Source: Pseudomonas sp. Ga0074129 (GTDB taxonomy: Bacteria; Pseudomonadota; Gammaproteobacteria; Pseudomonadales; Pseudomonadaceae). From it: a DNA stretch of 64,000 bases. The notes under the pieces were generated by a model. That model searched no databases. It saw nothing but the letters and a program-made list of their open reading frames with translations, and was not told the DNA's origin. The position numbers and the translations under genes are program-made. Every line of letters starts with the position of its first letter. Position 1 is the stretch's first letter. Below, one piece after another: positions 9,074 to 19,131 of the stretch. The DNA lies in NCBI GenBank assembly GCA_001465025.1, contig LNDO01000045.1, positions 1 to 64,000 on the forward strand, written 5' to 3'.

Positions 9074-10468
9074 TTAAAGCAGTGCGCTGAGGCGGACATC
9101 CGCGCCGAGTACTCTAATCAATTGTCCGCGTGCATCGAGAATCGGCACCGAGACGGTAAAGCAAAAATCATCCGTTGCCGATGAGCGATAGACCTGGGTG
9201 ATATGGCTGCTGAGGGTATCTGCGACGGCTCTGAACCAAGGCCGTTGCTGCCAGTTGCGACCTTTACAGCTAGCTGTTTCGCTGTGCTGCAGGTCGGCGG
9301 CGAAGATGTTTTCGGAAACTTGTATGCCGCTGCTGTCGACCAGATAAAACAACTCAAAACGCGCATCGCGTTGCAGGGTCTGGCGTAATGCCCGCTCAGC
9401 CAGTGCGATGTCGCCTGTCATGCTGGATTGGAGCACCAGTTGTTCAACACTGCGCTGCACGGCGTGGTGAATTTCCAGGCGAAAATCACCCAAGCCGGCC
9501 AACAGGCGGTCACCGTCTTCGCGCACCGCCTGGCTATGCAGCAACACAGCGCTGGCCTTGCCAAGCAACTCACTGGCTACCTGAGCAATGTTTTGCACAT
9601 CCCCGTTAATCGAACGCACGGCCAGGCCGATTTGCTGTGTGCCTTCGGCGATCTGGCCCACCCGGTTGTCCAGTCGATCCATGGCCTCACGGGTGCGAGC
9701 CAGCCCGTTGTCAACATCGAGCATGCCGACTCGTCCATCCGCGACAGCGCGATGCATGTGGCTACCCGCTTCGGTGAGTTGCTGCATGCCGCTGCGAAAA
9801 CGCTCGATGATGCCGCTGACCTGAGTGGTGGCATCCGTGGTATGTCCAGCCAAACGCCGCACTTCTTCGGCAACCACCGCAAAGCCTCGGCCATGTTCAC
9901 CGGCGCGGGCGGCTTCAATTGCCGCGTTAAGCGCCAGTAGATTGGTTTGCTGGGAAATACTGGCGATCACGCCAATCACTTTGCTGACTTCTTCAAGTTG
10001 CCCGGTGAGTTGTTGAATAACCCGTTCAAGCTGCTGCTCGCTGGCACCGATCACGTCCACCTGTTGCAACACCGCCTGGCCGCTTTGTTGGCAGCCATGC
10101 AGGGTTGAGGTGACCTGAGCGGCCAGCGTTGCCACTTCGGCAGCACCGGGCACCAGTTCTTTGTCGAGGGTGGTTGTGACCTGTTCGCTGGCGCTGGCGA
10201 TCAGCTCTGAAGTTTGCGCCAGGGTCTGGCCACTCTGCTGATTGGCGGCGGCGATGCGGGCCAGTTGGGGTGCGTGGGAGGCAATCCCGACGGCTGCTCC
10301 GAGCGTGGTGCGGATTCGTTGGTGCAGGCCGTTACTGAAGTCGTTAAGGCGTGTCATCCAGCGATAGTTGTCGCTCAGGCGTGTTGTTAGGTCGAGTTGA
10401 TTGAACAGCGCATCAAGCGCAGCGTCGTCCGTGTTTTTGCGAGGCGTTGAGCGCAATAACTGAAGCAT
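9074..10468 (-). CDS. Soluble methyl-accepting chemotaxis protein with C-terminal Cache-like sensor
   Basis: 464 residues from the ATG at 10468, which has AAGGA seven bases upstream; a longer in-frame start at 10510 lacks a ribosome site. No transmembrane helix is present. The MCP signalling hairpin is in the middle, with the invariant tip region [25 protein letters not shown] (about residues 165-190). The last 100 residues (FELFYLVDSSGIQVSENIF ... GRNWQQRPWF ... YRSSATDDFCFTVSVPILDARGQLIRVLGADV) have the pattern of a PDC/Cache ligand-binding domain, here C-terminal and cytoplasmic. It should therefore sense an intracellular signal and act on CheA/CheW. No methylation-pathway partner is adjacent. 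Confidence 0.88.
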   Translation of the reverse strand: MLQLLRSTPRKNTDDAALDALFNQLDLTTRLSDNYRWMTRLNDFSNGLHQRIRTTLGAAVGIASHAPQLARIAAANQQSGQTLAQTSELIASASEQVTTTLDKELVPGAAEVATLAAQVTSTLHGCQQSGQAVLQQVDVIGASEQQLERVIQQLTGQLEEVSKVIGVIASISQQTNLLALNAAIEAARAGEHGRGFAVVAEEVRRLAGHTTDATTQVSGIIERFRSGMQQLTEAGSHMHRAVADGRVGMLDVDNGLARTREAMDRLDNRVGQIAEGTQQIGLAVRSINGDVQNIAQVASELLGKASAVLLHSQAVREDGDRLLAGLGDFRLEIHHAVQRSVEQLVLQSSMTGDIALAERALRQTLQRDARFELFYLVDSSGIQVSENIFAADLQHSETASCKGRNWQQRPWFRAVADTLSSHITQVYRSSATDDFCFTVSVPILDARGQLIRVLGADVRLSALL

Positions 10469-10651
10469 GATGAATTCCTTTATGGGTCTAAAGGCTTCAC
10501 TGCAAGCCAAATGCCATCACAGGCAATGGTGCGCCATGTCATTGGCGCTGGAATTAAGGCGCGCCATTCTGGTGCTTTTTGCGTGGTTGCTTAGGCTATT
10601 TGCCACATTTGAGGTCGCATCAGGTGCGTGCAGGATGGGGATCCAATTGGG

Positions 10652-10680
10652 TTGTCATGGCCCTGTCATGCAGATGTCAT
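10652..10680 (+). promoter_or_regulatory. Candidate Pho box (PhoB operator), three repeats
   Basis: Three heptamers TTGTCAT (10652), CTGTCAT (10663) and ATGTCAT (10674) are spaced exactly 11 bases apart. The PhoB consensus is CTGTCAT-N4-CTGTCAT. It lies 31 bases upstream of the DUF3859 start codon. No good -10 hexamer is evident; TAGGCT at 10680-10685 is the nearest. Confidence 0.7.
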
Positions 10681-10711
10681 AGGCTCGCGCGATCTCAACG
10701 AGGAGCGAATC

Positions 10712-11176
10712 ATGCAATTTTTCCGTTTAAGTGCGTTGGCCGCATGTGTGTTGATTAGTGGGCTGGCGCAAGCCGAGGTGCGCGTTCAGGGCGCGGTCGA
10801 ACATGGCATTTTTGTCAGCGACTATCAGGACTTCCAGGCCGGTGAGCGTGTATTGACGCGCAGCAACCAGTCCATCGAGCAAACCGAGGTGATTCCCGCC
10901 AAGCTGGGTACTAAATTCGGCATGCGTTATAGCCTGGCTGGCAAGGTCGCTGATGATGTACCGTTGACGCTTCTGTATCTCACCCCTGGTGTGATCACAC
11001 CTGATGGCAAACGCCACGACAAGTTTGTCGTCACGCAGAAACTGGTGCCCGACGCGCCGCAAGATGTTATGGCCTTTGAATTCAGCGAAGCGCATGAAGT
11101 CGTGCCAGGCGAATGGCACTTTATGGTCTTCCAGGATGATCGCAAACTGTTGGAGCAGCGTTTCGTCGTTCGCTGA
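10712..11176 (+). CDS. DUF3859 family exported protein
   Basis: 154 residues from the ATG at 10712, preceded by GAGGAG. A signal peptide (residues 1-21, ending in LAQA) is followed by a beta-rich domain with the DUF3859 pattern (VEHGIFVSDYQDF ... GTKFGMRYSL ... PGEWHFMVFQDDRKLLEQRF). The family has no known function; the fold resembles an immunoglobulin-like sandwich. It is a single gene with its own terminator. The tandem TGTCAT repeats directly upstream suggest control by PhoB and phosphate limitation, which is inference. Confidence 0.85.
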   Translation: MQFFRLSALAACVLISGLAQAEVRVQGAVEHGIFVSDYQDFQAGERVLTRSNQSIEQTEVIPAKLGTKFGMRYSLAGKVADDVPLTLLYLTPGVITPDGKRHDKFVVTQKLVPDAPQDVMAFEFSEAHEVVPGEWHFMVFQDDRKLLEQRFVVR

Positions 11177-11193
11177 GCATCGCTCTCCACCCG

Positions 11194-11225
11194 AAGGCCC
11201 GGCCGCGCAAGCGATCGGGCCTTTT
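11194..11225 (+). terminator. Rho-independent terminator of the DUF3859 gene
   Basis: A stem AAGGCCCG / CGGGCCTT encloses a 14-base loop and is followed by T residues, 18 bases after the stop. Confidence 0.75.
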
Positions 11226-11435
11226 GCGTTAGGCGTGAAGTATTGGCATGCGTATACTAAACGCTCAATGAGCCTGCCCTTGGCTGGGTTTATCAGGTTG
11301 CGTTCACTCAAGAGGGCAAGCAAACGGTCGATAAACTAGTCTGATAGGGGGATTGCCCGATCAGCGATTTGTTAATCCCCACACCATGCGGCCTGCCAGC
11401 TACCGCGCTGCCCTTAGATCATCAGGATATCTGCC

Positions 11436-13061
11436 ATGTTTTTGAGAACTATGAAAATTGCTACGCGAGCCAGTTTAGGTTTTGCAGTTTTGGCTTTACT
11501 GGTTGCATTGGTGGGTGGTTTTTCTCTGCAGCAGATGAAGCACATGAACAGCGCGGCTGCAGAGGTCAAAGGTAATTGGCTGCCAAGCGTCAAGGCACTT
11601 AACGACATCGGGCAAAACATCTTGCGCATCAGGGCGGCGACTTTGCGTCTTGTTGTGATACGTGATGCGGCAATGGTTGAGCAAAATGAATCTTTGCTAA
11701 ATGAGCTCAAAAATAATTTGGCTAAGGCGCAGAAGGAATACGAAGGTCTGATCAGCCTTGATGAAGAGCGTTTAGTCTACGAGCGTTTCAAAGCTGCTCA
11801 GAGTGCGTATATGGCCGAGCAAGTCAAAGTCATGCAGTTCTCCGCACAAGATGACATTGATTCAGCTATCGCCGTTGTCAGCGGCGAAATGAATAAATAT
11901 GACGCTGACATGGCTAAATTGTTGATCGACCTGACTCACTTCAGTAAACAGGGCGCGACGGATGCCGCTGATTTGAGCGGTGCGGTCTATGAAAACGCAA
12001 TTATCTTGGTGCTTGTGCTGATCGGTGCGGCGTTGTTGGCCACCACAATTCTGGCCATTGTGCTGACGCGTAGCATTGTCAGGCCGCTGTATGAGGCCGT
12101 TGAAGTGGCGCAGGTAATTGCTTCTGGCAATTTAACCCAGAATTTTACGGTTGTTGGCGAAGACGAACCGGCGCAACTGCTTCATGCACTGCGCAGCATG
12201 CAGCAGAGCCTGCGCACTACTGTGCAGAGCATTTCGGATTCTTCAACCCAATTGGCCTCGGCTTCCGAGGAGTTGAGCGCGGTGACCGAGGATTCGACCC
12301 GCGGCCTGCATCAGCAAAATAACGAAATTGAGCAGGCGGCTACGGCGGTCAATCAAATGACCAGTGCGGTAGAGGAAGTTGCGCGTAATGCGGTGAGCAC
12401 CTCCGAGGCCACGCAAGCCTCCAACCGGACTGCTCAGCATGGGCGTGAGCAAGTGCGGCAGACGGTGGATTCGATCAGCCACCTGGCCGATGACGTAACC
12501 CACACAGCCTCTGAGGTTGAGCAACTGGCCGGTCAGGTGCGCGACATCAGTAAGGTGCTTGATGTGATTCGCTCGATTGCCGAACAAACCAACTTGCTGG
12601 CCCTCAATGCGGCTATTGAGGCCGCGCGCGCGGGTGACGCGGGGCGCGGCTTTGCAGTGGTGGCCGATGAGGTTCGCGCGCTGGCGCATCGTACGCAGCA
12701 GTCCACCCGTGAAATCGAGCAGATGATCAGTGGTATTCAGCAAGGCACAGACAAAGCTGTAAATGCCATGCAGAGCAGCAACAGCAGGGCGCGCTCGACC
12801 CTTGATGTGGCCAAGGCGGCAGGGCAGGCGCTGGATGAGATTGCGGCGGCCATTTCGCAGATCAATGAGCGCAACTTGGTGATTGCCAGCGCCTCTGAAG
12901 AACAGGCCCAAGTGGCCCGCGAAGTGGATCGCAACCTGGTGAATATCCGCGACCTGTCGATGCAGTCTTCAGCCGGTGCGAATCAGAGCAGTGCTGCCAG
13001 TCAGGAGTTGTCGCGTCTGGCTGTTGCGTTAAACAGTCTGGTTTCGCGCTTCAATACCTGA
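11436..13061 (+). CDS. Methyl-accepting chemotaxis protein with 4HB periplasmic sensor
   Basis: 541 residues, classical topology. TM1 is at about residues 11-30; a periplasmic four-helix-bundle domain (4HB_MCP type) runs to about 185; TM2 is at about 188-210; then comes HAMP, then the long methylation and signalling helices with [35 protein letters not shown]. The C-terminus has no CheR-tethering pentapeptide. It acts in the inner membrane and signals to CheA/CheW. The ligand cannot be read from sequence. A strong terminator follows. P. aeruginosa has a receptor gene in the same place beside fabB. Confidence 0.93.
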   Translation: MFLRTMKIATRASLGFAVLALLVALVGGFSLQQMKHMNSAAAEVKGNWLPSVKALNDIGQNILRIRAATLRLVVIRDAAMVEQNESLLNELKNNLAKAQKEYEGLISLDEERLVYERFKAAQSAYMAEQVKVMQFSAQDDIDSAIAVVSGEMNKYDADMAKLLIDLTHFSKQGATDAADLSGAVYENAIILVLVLIGAALLATTILAIVLTRSIVRPLYEAVEVAQVIASGNLTQNFTVVGEDEPAQLLHALRSMQQSLRTTVQSISDSSTQLASASEELSAVTEDSTRGLHQQNNEIEQAATAVNQMTSAVEEVARNAVSTSEATQASNRTAQHGREQVRQTVDSISHLADDVTHTASEVEQLAGQVRDISKVLDVIRSIAEQTNLLALNAAIEAARAGDAGRGFAVVADEVRALAHRTQQSTREIEQMISGIQQGTDKAVNAMQSSNSRARSTLDVAKAAGQALDEIAAAISQINERNLVIASASEEQAQVAREVDRNLVNIRDLSMQSSAGANQSSAASQELSRLAVALNSLVSRFNT

Positions 13062-13088
13062 CATCCGCTATGTGTCGGAGACACAAAC

Positions 13089-13117
13089 AAGAAGGCCGCC
13101 TCAAGGGCGGCCTTCTT
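13089..13117. terminator. Bidirectional terminator between the MCP and fabB
   Basis: A 12-bp stem (AAGAAGGCCGCC / GGGCGGCCTTCTT, near perfect) with a four-base loop between convergent genes. Confidence 0.88.
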
Positions 13118-13147
13118 GTTACTCAGAACTAATTGCTCGGCAGTGGC

Positions 13148-14368
13148 TTACTGGCCAGCCCAGCGCTTGAGCACGAGGGTGGCGTTGGTGCCACCAAAGC
13201 CAAAGCTGTTGCTCATAACGGTGTCGATTTTAGCGTTCTCAAGGGTTGTACGTTGAATCGGCAGATCGGCAATTTCTGGGTCGACTTCGTCAATGTTGAC
13301 CGAGCCGGCAATGAAATTGCCTTCCATCATCAGCATGCAGTAGATGGCTTCCTGCACGCCTGCAGCGCCCAGCGAGTGGCCAGACAGGCTCTTGGTCGAG
13401 CTGATGGCCGGTGCCTTATCGCCAAACACTTCGCGTACCGCGCGGCTTTCGGCAAGATCGCCGACTGGCGTCGAGGTGCCGTGGGTGTTCAGGTAGTCGA
13501 TAGGCGTGTCGACAGTGGCCAGCGCTTGTTGCATGCAACGTACTGCGCCTTCACCGCTCGGGGCGACCATGTCGTAGCCATCGGAGGTGGCCCCGTAGCC
13601 GACGATTTCAGCGTAAATTTTCGCGCCGCGCTTGAGCGCGTGCTCAAGCTCTTCAACCACCACCATGCCGCCACCGCCCGCGATGACAAAGCCATCACGC
13701 TTGGCGTCGTAGGCACGTGAGGCCTTTTCTGGGGTTTCGTTGTACTGGGTGGAGAGGGCGCCCATGGCGTCGAACAGGAAGCTTTGGCTCCAATGTTCTT
13801 CTTCACCGCCACCGGCAAACACGATGTCTTGCTTGCCCAACTGGATCTGCTCAACGGCATTGCCAATGCAGTGGGCGCTGGTGGCGCAGGCTGAAGAGAT
13901 CGAGTAGTTCACACCCTTGATTTTGAACGGCGTGGCCAGGCAGGCGGAAACGGTGCTGCCCATGGTGCGCGGTACGCGATACGGCCCCACACGCTTGACG
14001 CCTTTCTCGCGCAGGATGTCCATGGCTTCCATCTGGTTAAAGGTGGATGCGCCGCCCGAACCGGCAATCAGGCCGATACGCGGGTTGGAGATTTCTTCAG
14101 CACTCAGGCCCGCGTCTTTGACGGCCTGCTCCATCGACAGGTAAGCGTACGCCGCCGCGTCACCCATAAAGCGATAAACCTTACGGTCGATCAGTTCTTC
14201 CAGATTCAGGTCAATTGAGCCGGAAACCTGGCTGCGCAGGCCCATTTCAGCGTACTGAGGGTTGAAACGGATACCGGGACGGCCAGCGCGCAGGTTGGCA
14301 GAGACGGTTTCTTTGTCATTGCCCAGGCAAGAAACGATACCCAGGCCGGTAATCACGACGCGACGCAT
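13148..14368 (-). CDS. fabB: Beta-ketoacyl-ACP synthase I
   Basis: 406 residues, the normal length. It condenses malonyl-ACP with acyl-ACP and is essential for elongating the cis-3-decenoyl intermediate made by FabA, so it sets unsaturated fatty acid content. The active-site Cys lies in [12 protein letters not shown] (about 163); the two catalytic histidines are in [12 protein letters not shown] (about 298) and [11 protein letters not shown] (about 333); the glycine-rich [11 protein letters not shown] is at the C-terminus. It follows fabA by 12 bases in one operon. The ribosome site AAGGACTT lies just upstream of its ATG. Confidence 0.97.
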   Translation of the reverse strand: MRRVVITGLGIVSCLGNDKETVSANLRAGRPGIRFNPQYAEMGLRSQVSGSIDLNLEELIDRKVYRFMGDAAAYAYLSMEQAVKDAGLSAEEISNPRIGLIAGSGGASTFNQMEAMDILREKGVKRVGPYRVPRTMGSTVSACLATPFKIKGVNYSISSACATSAHCIGNAVEQIQLGKQDIVFAGGGEEEHWSQSFLFDAMGALSTQYNETPEKASRAYDAKRDGFVIAGGGGMVVVEELEHALKRGAKIYAEIVGYGATSDGYDMVAPSGEGAVRCMQQALATVDTPIDYLNTHGTSTPVGDLAESRAVREVFGDKAPAISSTKSLSGHSLGAAGVQEAIYCMLMMEGNFIAGSVNIDEVDPEIADLPIQRTTLENAKIDTVMSNSFGFGGTNATLVLKRWAGQ

Positions 14369-14380
14369 GCGATAAGTCCT

Positions 14381-14896
14381 TTAGAAACTGTCGGTAGAGG
14401 TGAACAGACCAACGCGCAGGCCTTCTGCGCTGTATATCTCGCGACCATCAACGCTGACGCTGCCATCGGCAATCGCCAGCACCAGGGAGCGGGCGATGGT
14501 GCGTTTAATGTGGATGTTGTACGTGACTTTTTTGGCGGTTGGCAGCACCTGACCAAAGAATTTCACTTCACCCGAACCCAGCGCGCGGCCACGGCCGGGA
14601 TTGCCTTGCCAGCCGAGGTGAAAGCCGACCAGCTGCCACATGGCGTCTAGGCCCAAGCAGCCTGGCATCACCGGGTCGCCTTCAAAGTGGCAAGCAAAAA
14701 ACCACAGGTCTGGGGTGATATCGAGCTCAGCGACAATTTCGCCCTTGCCGTATTTGCCACCGGTGTCGCTGATATGCGTGATGCGATCGATCATTAGCAT
14801 ATTCGGCGCGGGCAGTTGCGCATTACCTGGGCCGAATAGTTCGCCACGGCTGCAGCGCAACAGATCTTCCCGGGTGAAGGCGTTTTGTTTGGTCAT
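14381..14896 (-). CDS. fabA: 3-hydroxydecanoyl-ACP dehydratase/isomerase
   Basis: 171 residues, as in E. coli FabA. It dehydrates 3-hydroxydecanoyl-ACP and isomerises the trans-2 product to cis-3-decenoyl-ACP, the branch point to unsaturated fatty acids in the anaerobic pathway. The signature [27 protein letters not shown] contains the catalytic His (about 70) and Asp (about 84). First gene of fabAB, with GAGG upstream of the ATG and a promoter-operator about 130 bases upstream. Confidence 0.98.
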   Translation of the reverse strand: MTKQNAFTREDLLRCSRGELFGPGNAQLPAPNMLMIDRITHISDTGGKYGKGEIVAELDITPDLWFFACHFEGDPVMPGCLGLDAMWQLVGFHLGWQGNPGRGRALGSGEVKFFGQVLPTAKKVTYNIHIKRTIARSLVLAIADGSVSVDGREIYSAEGLRVGLFTSTDSF

Positions 14897-15021
14897 GCGA
14901 GCTCCTCAAAATATCCCATGCGCCAAGGCTGGGCGAATCGTCCTGGCCGGCCACGCAATCTGTGCGTGCGCCAGCAGCCTAGTCGTAGACTGTTGCGTTG
15001 TGGTGAAAGTCACAGCCTTGT

Positions 15022-15057
15022 GAGTACAGTTGTACTCCGCGCTTGTTGAGCTGTCAC
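15022..15057 (-). promoter_or_regulatory. fabAB promoter with embedded palindromic operator
   Basis: Read on the minus strand: -35 GTGACA (15052-15057), a 17-base spacer, and -10 TACAAC (15029-15034). The -10 lies inside a perfect 7+2+7 palindrome, GAGTACA-GT-TGTACTC (15022-15037 on +). Position and shape fit a TetR-type repressor such as DesT or FabR, which controls fabAB in Pseudomonas and fabA/fabB in E. coli. The identity of the regulator is inference. Confidence 0.65.
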
Positions 15058-15086
15058 CGCCAGCAAGGTGCTCAGCCTGCAGCAGT

Positions 15087-17000
15087 TCATGCGTCTTGGC
15101 CACCCGTCAAAGGTCGAGGGCCTATCCAGCGCTGCAATATGTGCTGCAAATCGGCACGTTTAAAGGGTTTGGCCAGGTAGTCATTCATGCCAGCCTCTAA
15201 GCAAGCTTCACGGTCGCCCTGTAAGGCGTTTGCCGTGAGGGCAATGATTGGCACGTCGGCGCATGCTGGCAGGCAGCGGATTTGCCGGGTGGCTTCATAG
15301 CCGTCCATAACCGGTAGGCGGCAATCCATCAGAATGGCGGCATAGCTATGACGTTTGGCGTGATACACCGCCTGCGCGCCATCGCCCACCAGGCTGACCT
15401 GGTAGCCGAGGCTGCGTAGCATGGCTTCGATCACCGTCTGGTTGACCGGGTTATCTTCAACCAGCAACACCGATTGACCATGGCCACTTTGCGTAAGGTG
15501 GGCGCTGTTGCTGTCGACTTCGACGGTTTGTTGGGAAAATGGCAGGGGGATTTCTAAGGTGAAAATTGAACCTTGTCCTTCCTGACTCGCGGCCCGCAGG
15601 GTGCCGCCCATGCGTTCGGCCAGTGTGCGCGCAATCGGCAAGCCCAGCCCTGTGCCGCCGTAACGTCTTGAAATAGACGTGTCTGCCTGCTGGAACGCAT
15701 CAAACATATGTTCCAGACGCTCAGGCGCAATACCAAAACCGCTGTCGTGGACCGCGCAGCTGAACCACAGCACCTGATCATCCAGTGCTTGCCATGTGGA
15801 GTGGACGCGGATGGTGCCCGATTCGGTGAACTTGATGGCGTTGCCAATCAAATTGACCAGAATTTGTCGGATGCGCGTCGGGTCACCTTGCACCTGCAGC
15901 TGATCCAAGCCGTTTTGAACCTCTAGTTTGAGCTGCAAACCACGCTGCTGGGCGCTGTGTTGGAACACCTGAATGGAGTTGTGCAGCAGGTCCAGCAGGC
16001 TAAAGGGAATGCGCTCCAGCTCCAGTGCGCCGCGCTCAATGCGTGAGAAGTCGAGAATGTCATTGATAACCTTGAGCAGGTGTTCTGTGGACTCAGTTGC
16101 CAACGCGGCGTACTCGACCTGCTCTTGAGTCATCTCAGTGGTTTCGAGTAGCTGCAACATGCCCAGCACGCCATTCATGGGTGTGCGCAGTTCGTGGCTC
16201 ATCATGGCCAGGAAATCTGATTTAGCACGGTTGGCCAGCTCTGATTGTTCGCGTGCCTGAATCAATTGCGCCATGGCCCGCTGCTGTTCGGCGCTGGCGC
16301 TGGCGAGGCCTTGGGCGAGGTTATTAATGTGGCGAGCCAGAGCCTGCAGTTCTCCTTCGCCGATCTCAGGCAGCGTGGTTTGGTAGTTCCCGGCCTGAAT
16401 GGCGCTAACGGCTCTACCCATTTCACTCAACGGCTGAGACAGGTGGCGGGCCAGGCGGCGGGCCAGGAAAAATGTTAAAGCCAGGGCTAATAAGGCGAGC
16501 AGTGCAGCTTTGAGGAGAATTTCCTGTTGTCGCGTGTTGAAGGCGTCGTTGGACATGCCAACCACCACCGAGCCCAGCGCATTGGCTGATTCAACATCAC
16601 CGTCGTGGAGCGTTTGCCCAAGAGCAATGTTGGGCCGCTGGATGGGTGCTTGGAAGATTTCGACCTGGCTGCTGGCATGGCCGGTATCCGGTGTTTGTTC
16701 TACATACACCAAGATTTTGCCGTTGCGGTCACGCACCTCCAGAAAGCGCACGTGGGGCGTTTTGAGCGTGGCTTGCAGCAGCGCGTCGAGCACGTCAGTG
16801 TTGCCGGAAATCACCCCGTAGGTGCTGGCTGGGGCTAACTGGTTGGCAATCAGCTGACCATAGTGATTGAGTTCTTGTCGCAAATCCTGCAGGCGGGCGA
16901 AGGTGAAAAAGCCGGTGAGCAGTAAGGTCAGCAATAAAGCCGGGCCTACACTGATCAGCTGTGTGCGGGTATGAATGTTCCAGCCACGGCGCAGAATCAT
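15087..17000 (-). CDS. GacS-like hybrid sensor histidine kinase (PA1611 type)
   Basis: 637 residues from the ATG at 17000; a longer frame to 17114 would put a charged tail before the first helix. Order: TM1 (about 14-34), a periplasmic domain of about 130 residues, TM2 (about 160-180), HAMP, coiled linker, HisKA with the phospho-His in [11 protein letters not shown], HATPase, then a receiver domain with the phospho-Asp in [13 protein letters not shown] and Lys in LAKPFKRAD. It stops after the receiver, so unlike GacS it has no Hpt module and must pass phosphate to a separate Hpt protein. In P. aeruginosa the kinase at this locus (PA1611) works with HptB and RetS in the Gac/Rsm network. Same strand as fabA, but separated by 190 bases. 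Confidence 0.88.
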   Translation of the reverse strand: MILRRGWNIHTRTQLISVGPALLLTLLLTGFFTFARLQDLRQELNHYGQLIANQLAPASTYGVISGNTDVLDALLQATLKTPHVRFLEVRDRNGKILVYVEQTPDTGHASSQVEIFQAPIQRPNIALGQTLHDGDVESANALGSVVVGMSNDAFNTRQQEILLKAALLALLALALTFFLARRLARHLSQPLSEMGRAVSAIQAGNYQTTLPEIGEGELQALARHINNLAQGLASASAEQQRAMAQLIQAREQSELANRAKSDFLAMMSHELRTPMNGVLGMLQLLETTEMTQEQVEYAALATESTEHLLKVINDILDFSRIERGALELERIPFSLLDLLHNSIQVFQHSAQQRGLQLKLEVQNGLDQLQVQGDPTRIRQILVNLIGNAIKFTESGTIRVHSTWQALDDQVLWFSCAVHDSGFGIAPERLEHMFDAFQQADTSISRRYGGTGLGLPIARTLAERMGGTLRAASQEGQGSIFTLEIPLPFSQQTVEVDSNSAHLTQSGHGQSVLLVEDNPVNQTVIEAMLRSLGYQVSLVGDGAQAVYHAKRHSYAAILMDCRLPVMDGYEATRQIRCLPACADVPIIALTANALQGDREACLEAGMNDYLAKPFKRADLQHILQRWIGPRPLTGGQDA

Positions 17001-17258
17001 TGGAGGTACCTGCCTTGATGCTGAGGCTTTGCCGTCAGCAGGCGGCCCTGTTTGTGCGATCCATCGGCGGCGCCGGCTTGGAGTCGGGGTTGGCAGTTTT
17101 CGATCACACCACAACCTTGTAGGCGTCTAAAGCCCGCATGTTAACCGAGCGGCTGCACTTTGCCAGCGTTGGCAGACGCGCTAAAAACTGGCTGCGCGAT
17201 AAGCGCGCCGTATAATGCGAGCAATTCGCCATTTTAAATGGCTCACCACGGATACGTT

Positions 17259-18281
17259 ATGACTGATCAGCCCCCCATTGCTGTGCTCGGCGGCGGTAGC
17301 TTCGGCACTGCAATTGCGAACCTGCTTGCCGAAAATGGCCAGCGCGTCCTGCATTGGATGCGCGACCCCGATCAGGCCGAGGCGATTCGGCAAACGCGGG
17401 AAAATCCGCGTTACCTCAAAGGCATCAAGATTCATCTTGGCGTTGAGCCTGTCACTGATCTGGCGGCAACCCTGGCTGCCAGTCAGCTGATCTTTGTCGC
17501 GCTGCCCTCCAGCGCTTTGCGTCAGGCTTTACAGCCGGTTGCACATTTATTGACCGGCAAACTGTTGGTGAGCACGACCAAGGGGATCGAGGCGAAGAGC
17601 TTTATGCTGATGAGCCAGATTCTTGAAGACATAGCCCCACAGGCGCGAATTGGCGTGTTATCCGGGCCTAATCTGGCCCGTGAGGTGGCCGAGCACGCGC
17701 TGACCGCCTCTGTGGTTGCCAGTGAAGATGAAGAACTCTGCCAACGTGTTCAGGCCGCTTTGCACGGTCGAACCTTCCGGGTTTACGCCAGTGCGGATCG
17801 TTTTGGTGTCGAGTTGGGCGGCGCGCTGAAGAACGTCTACGCCATCATCGCCGGGATGGCGGCCGCCATGGGCATGGGCGAAAACACCAAAAGCATGCTG
17901 ATCACCCGTGCGCTGGCCGAAATGACGCGCTTTGCCGTCAGGCTGGGCGCTAATCCGATGACTTTCCTGGGGTTGGCTGGGGTGGGCGATCTGATCGTCA
18001 CCTGTTCGTCGTCCAAGAGCCGCAATTATCAGGTCGGTTTCGCCTTGGGTGAGGGCTTGAGCCTGGATGATGCCGTGGCCCGTTTGGGTGAAGTGGCGGA
18101 AGGGGTGAACACGATCAAAGTATTGAAGTCAAAAGCAGAGGATTTACAGATCTACATGCCTTTGGTGGCAGGTCTGCATGCCATTTTGTTCGAAGGGCGG
18201 ACGTTGGATCAGGTAATTGCTGCGTTGATGCGCGCCGAGCCAAAAACGGACGTCGATTTTATTCCGACCACGGGTTTTTAA
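17259..18281 (+). CDS. gpsA: Glycerol-3-phosphate dehydrogenase [NAD(P)+]
   Basis: 340 residues from the ATG at 17259; the frame extends seven codons further, but the family begins with [17 protein letters not shown]. The Rossmann glycine motif [10 protein letters not shown] is at about residues 13-22, and the conserved Lys is in ALKNVYAI. The enzyme reduces dihydroxyacetone phosphate to sn-glycerol 3-phosphate for phospholipid synthesis, which suits its place beside fabAB. It is followed closely by DUF4389 and sixA genes in one direction. Confidence 0.97.
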   Translation: MTDQPPIAVLGGGSFGTAIANLLAENGQRVLHWMRDPDQAEAIRQTRENPRYLKGIKIHLGVEPVTDLAATLAASQLIFVALPSSALRQALQPVAHLLTGKLLVSTTKGIEAKSFMLMSQILEDIAPQARIGVLSGPNLAREVAEHALTASVVASEDEELCQRVQAALHGRTFRVYASADRFGVELGGALKNVYAIIAGMAAAMGMGENTKSMLITRALAEMTRFAVRLGANPMTFLGLAGVGDLIVTCSSSKSRNYQVGFALGEGLSLDDAVARLGEVAEGVNTIKVLKSKAEDLQIYMPLVAGLHAILFEGRTLDQVIAALMRAEPKTDVDFIPTTGF

Positions 18282-18302
18282 CCGCTAACCAAGGAGATGG
18301 AC

Positions 18303-18650
18303 ATGAGTAATGGCAACCAACAATTGCAGCGTGAGTCGATACTGCTGCGCGTTCTGTGGATGGTGATCTTTTCCCTCGTTTGGCAACTGGCCGTCATGGT
18401 GCTAGGCGTTTTGGTGGTGTTGCAGTTGGCCTATCGGCTGTTTTACGGCGCGCCGAATGCCGGGATGTTGGGCTTTGGCGATAGCTTGAGCCAGTACTTG
18501 GCGCAAATCGGTCGTTTTGGCACGTTCAACACAGACGAGAAACCGTGGCCTTTCGCTGATTGGCCAACGCCGCAAGCACCACAAGGCGAGACGGCGCATA
18601 GCATTGCACCGGCTGCTCATCCGGTGCGCGACGAAGAGCCCAAGCTGTGA
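18303..18650 (+). CDS. DUF4389 family membrane protein
   Basis: 115 residues from the ATG at 18303, six bases after AAGGAG (18291-18296); the ATG at 18297 is too close to that site. A hydrophobic stretch (residues 17-48) forms one or two membrane segments; the conserved part reads LRVLWMVIFSLVWQLAVMVLG through FGDSLSQYLAQIGRFGTFNTDEKPWPFADWP. The C-terminus is a disordered, proline-rich cytoplasmic tail. Function unknown. It is 21 bases after gpsA and 25 before sixA, so probably co-transcribed. Confidence 0.85.
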   Translation: MSNGNQQLQRESILLRVLWMVIFSLVWQLAVMVLGVLVVLQLAYRLFYGAPNAGMLGFGDSLSQYLAQIGRFGTFNTDEKPWPFADWPTPQAPQGETAHSIAPAAHPVRDEEPKL

Positions 18651-18675
18651 CTGGCGTTGCGCTGGAGCGGCTGCG

Positions 18676-19131
18676 GTGAAGTTGTGGCTACTGCGCCACG
18701 GTGAAGCCGAGGTAATGGCCGCCACGGATGCGCAACGCAATCTGACTGCGTTTGGTCGCCGTCAGGTTGCTGCAGCGGCTGAACACCTGCGTGACCAACC
18801 GCTGCAGGCCGTGCTGGTCAGCCCTTATGTTCGCGCCCAGCAAACCGCTGATGTGCTGTGCGAGGCGCTGGCTTTTTCCGGGCAGCGGTTAACCGTCCCT
18901 TGGTTAACTCCCGACAGTGATTTGCGTCATGCCTTGCGCGAGTTAGATGCTTACCCCTTTGAAGAACTGCTGTTAGTCACCCATCAGCCACTGGTTGGCG
19001 CACTGGCGGGGTTGCTGCTGCATGGACATCGGCAACAGCCCTTGCCAATGGACACCGCCAGCTTGGCCTTGCTTGAAGCGCCAGCACTGGTCGCAGGCTT
19101 GATGCAACTTTCACTGCATCAGCACCACTGA
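18676..19131 (+). CDS. sixA: Phosphohistidine phosphatase SixA
   Basis: 151 residues from a GTG at 18676, chosen because the family begins directly with the catalytic RHG motif (VKLWLLRHGE; R7-H8-G9) and a GGAG precedes it. A long in-frame extension to 18517 overlaps the DUF4389 gene and is not used. Second catalytic His in VTHQPLVGAL. It belongs to the histidine phosphatase (phosphoglycerate-mutase-like) family; E. coli SixA dephosphorylates the Hpt domain of the hybrid kinase ArcB. A hybrid kinase gene lies 1.7 kb away on the other strand. Confidence 0.88.
   Translation: MKLWLLRHGEAEVMAATDAQRNLTAFGRRQVAAAAEHLRDQPLQAVLVSPYVRAQQTADVLCEALAFSGQRLTVPWLTPDSDLRHALRELDAYPFEELLLVTHQPLVGALAGLLLHGHRQQPLPMDTASLALLEAPALVAGLMQLSLHQHH

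Noticed and set aside
18517..18675. N-terminal extension of sixA from an upstream ATG
   Set aside because: It overlaps the DUF4389 gene, is rich in Arg/His without pattern, and the family begins at the catalytic RHG strand; the GTG at 18676 fits.
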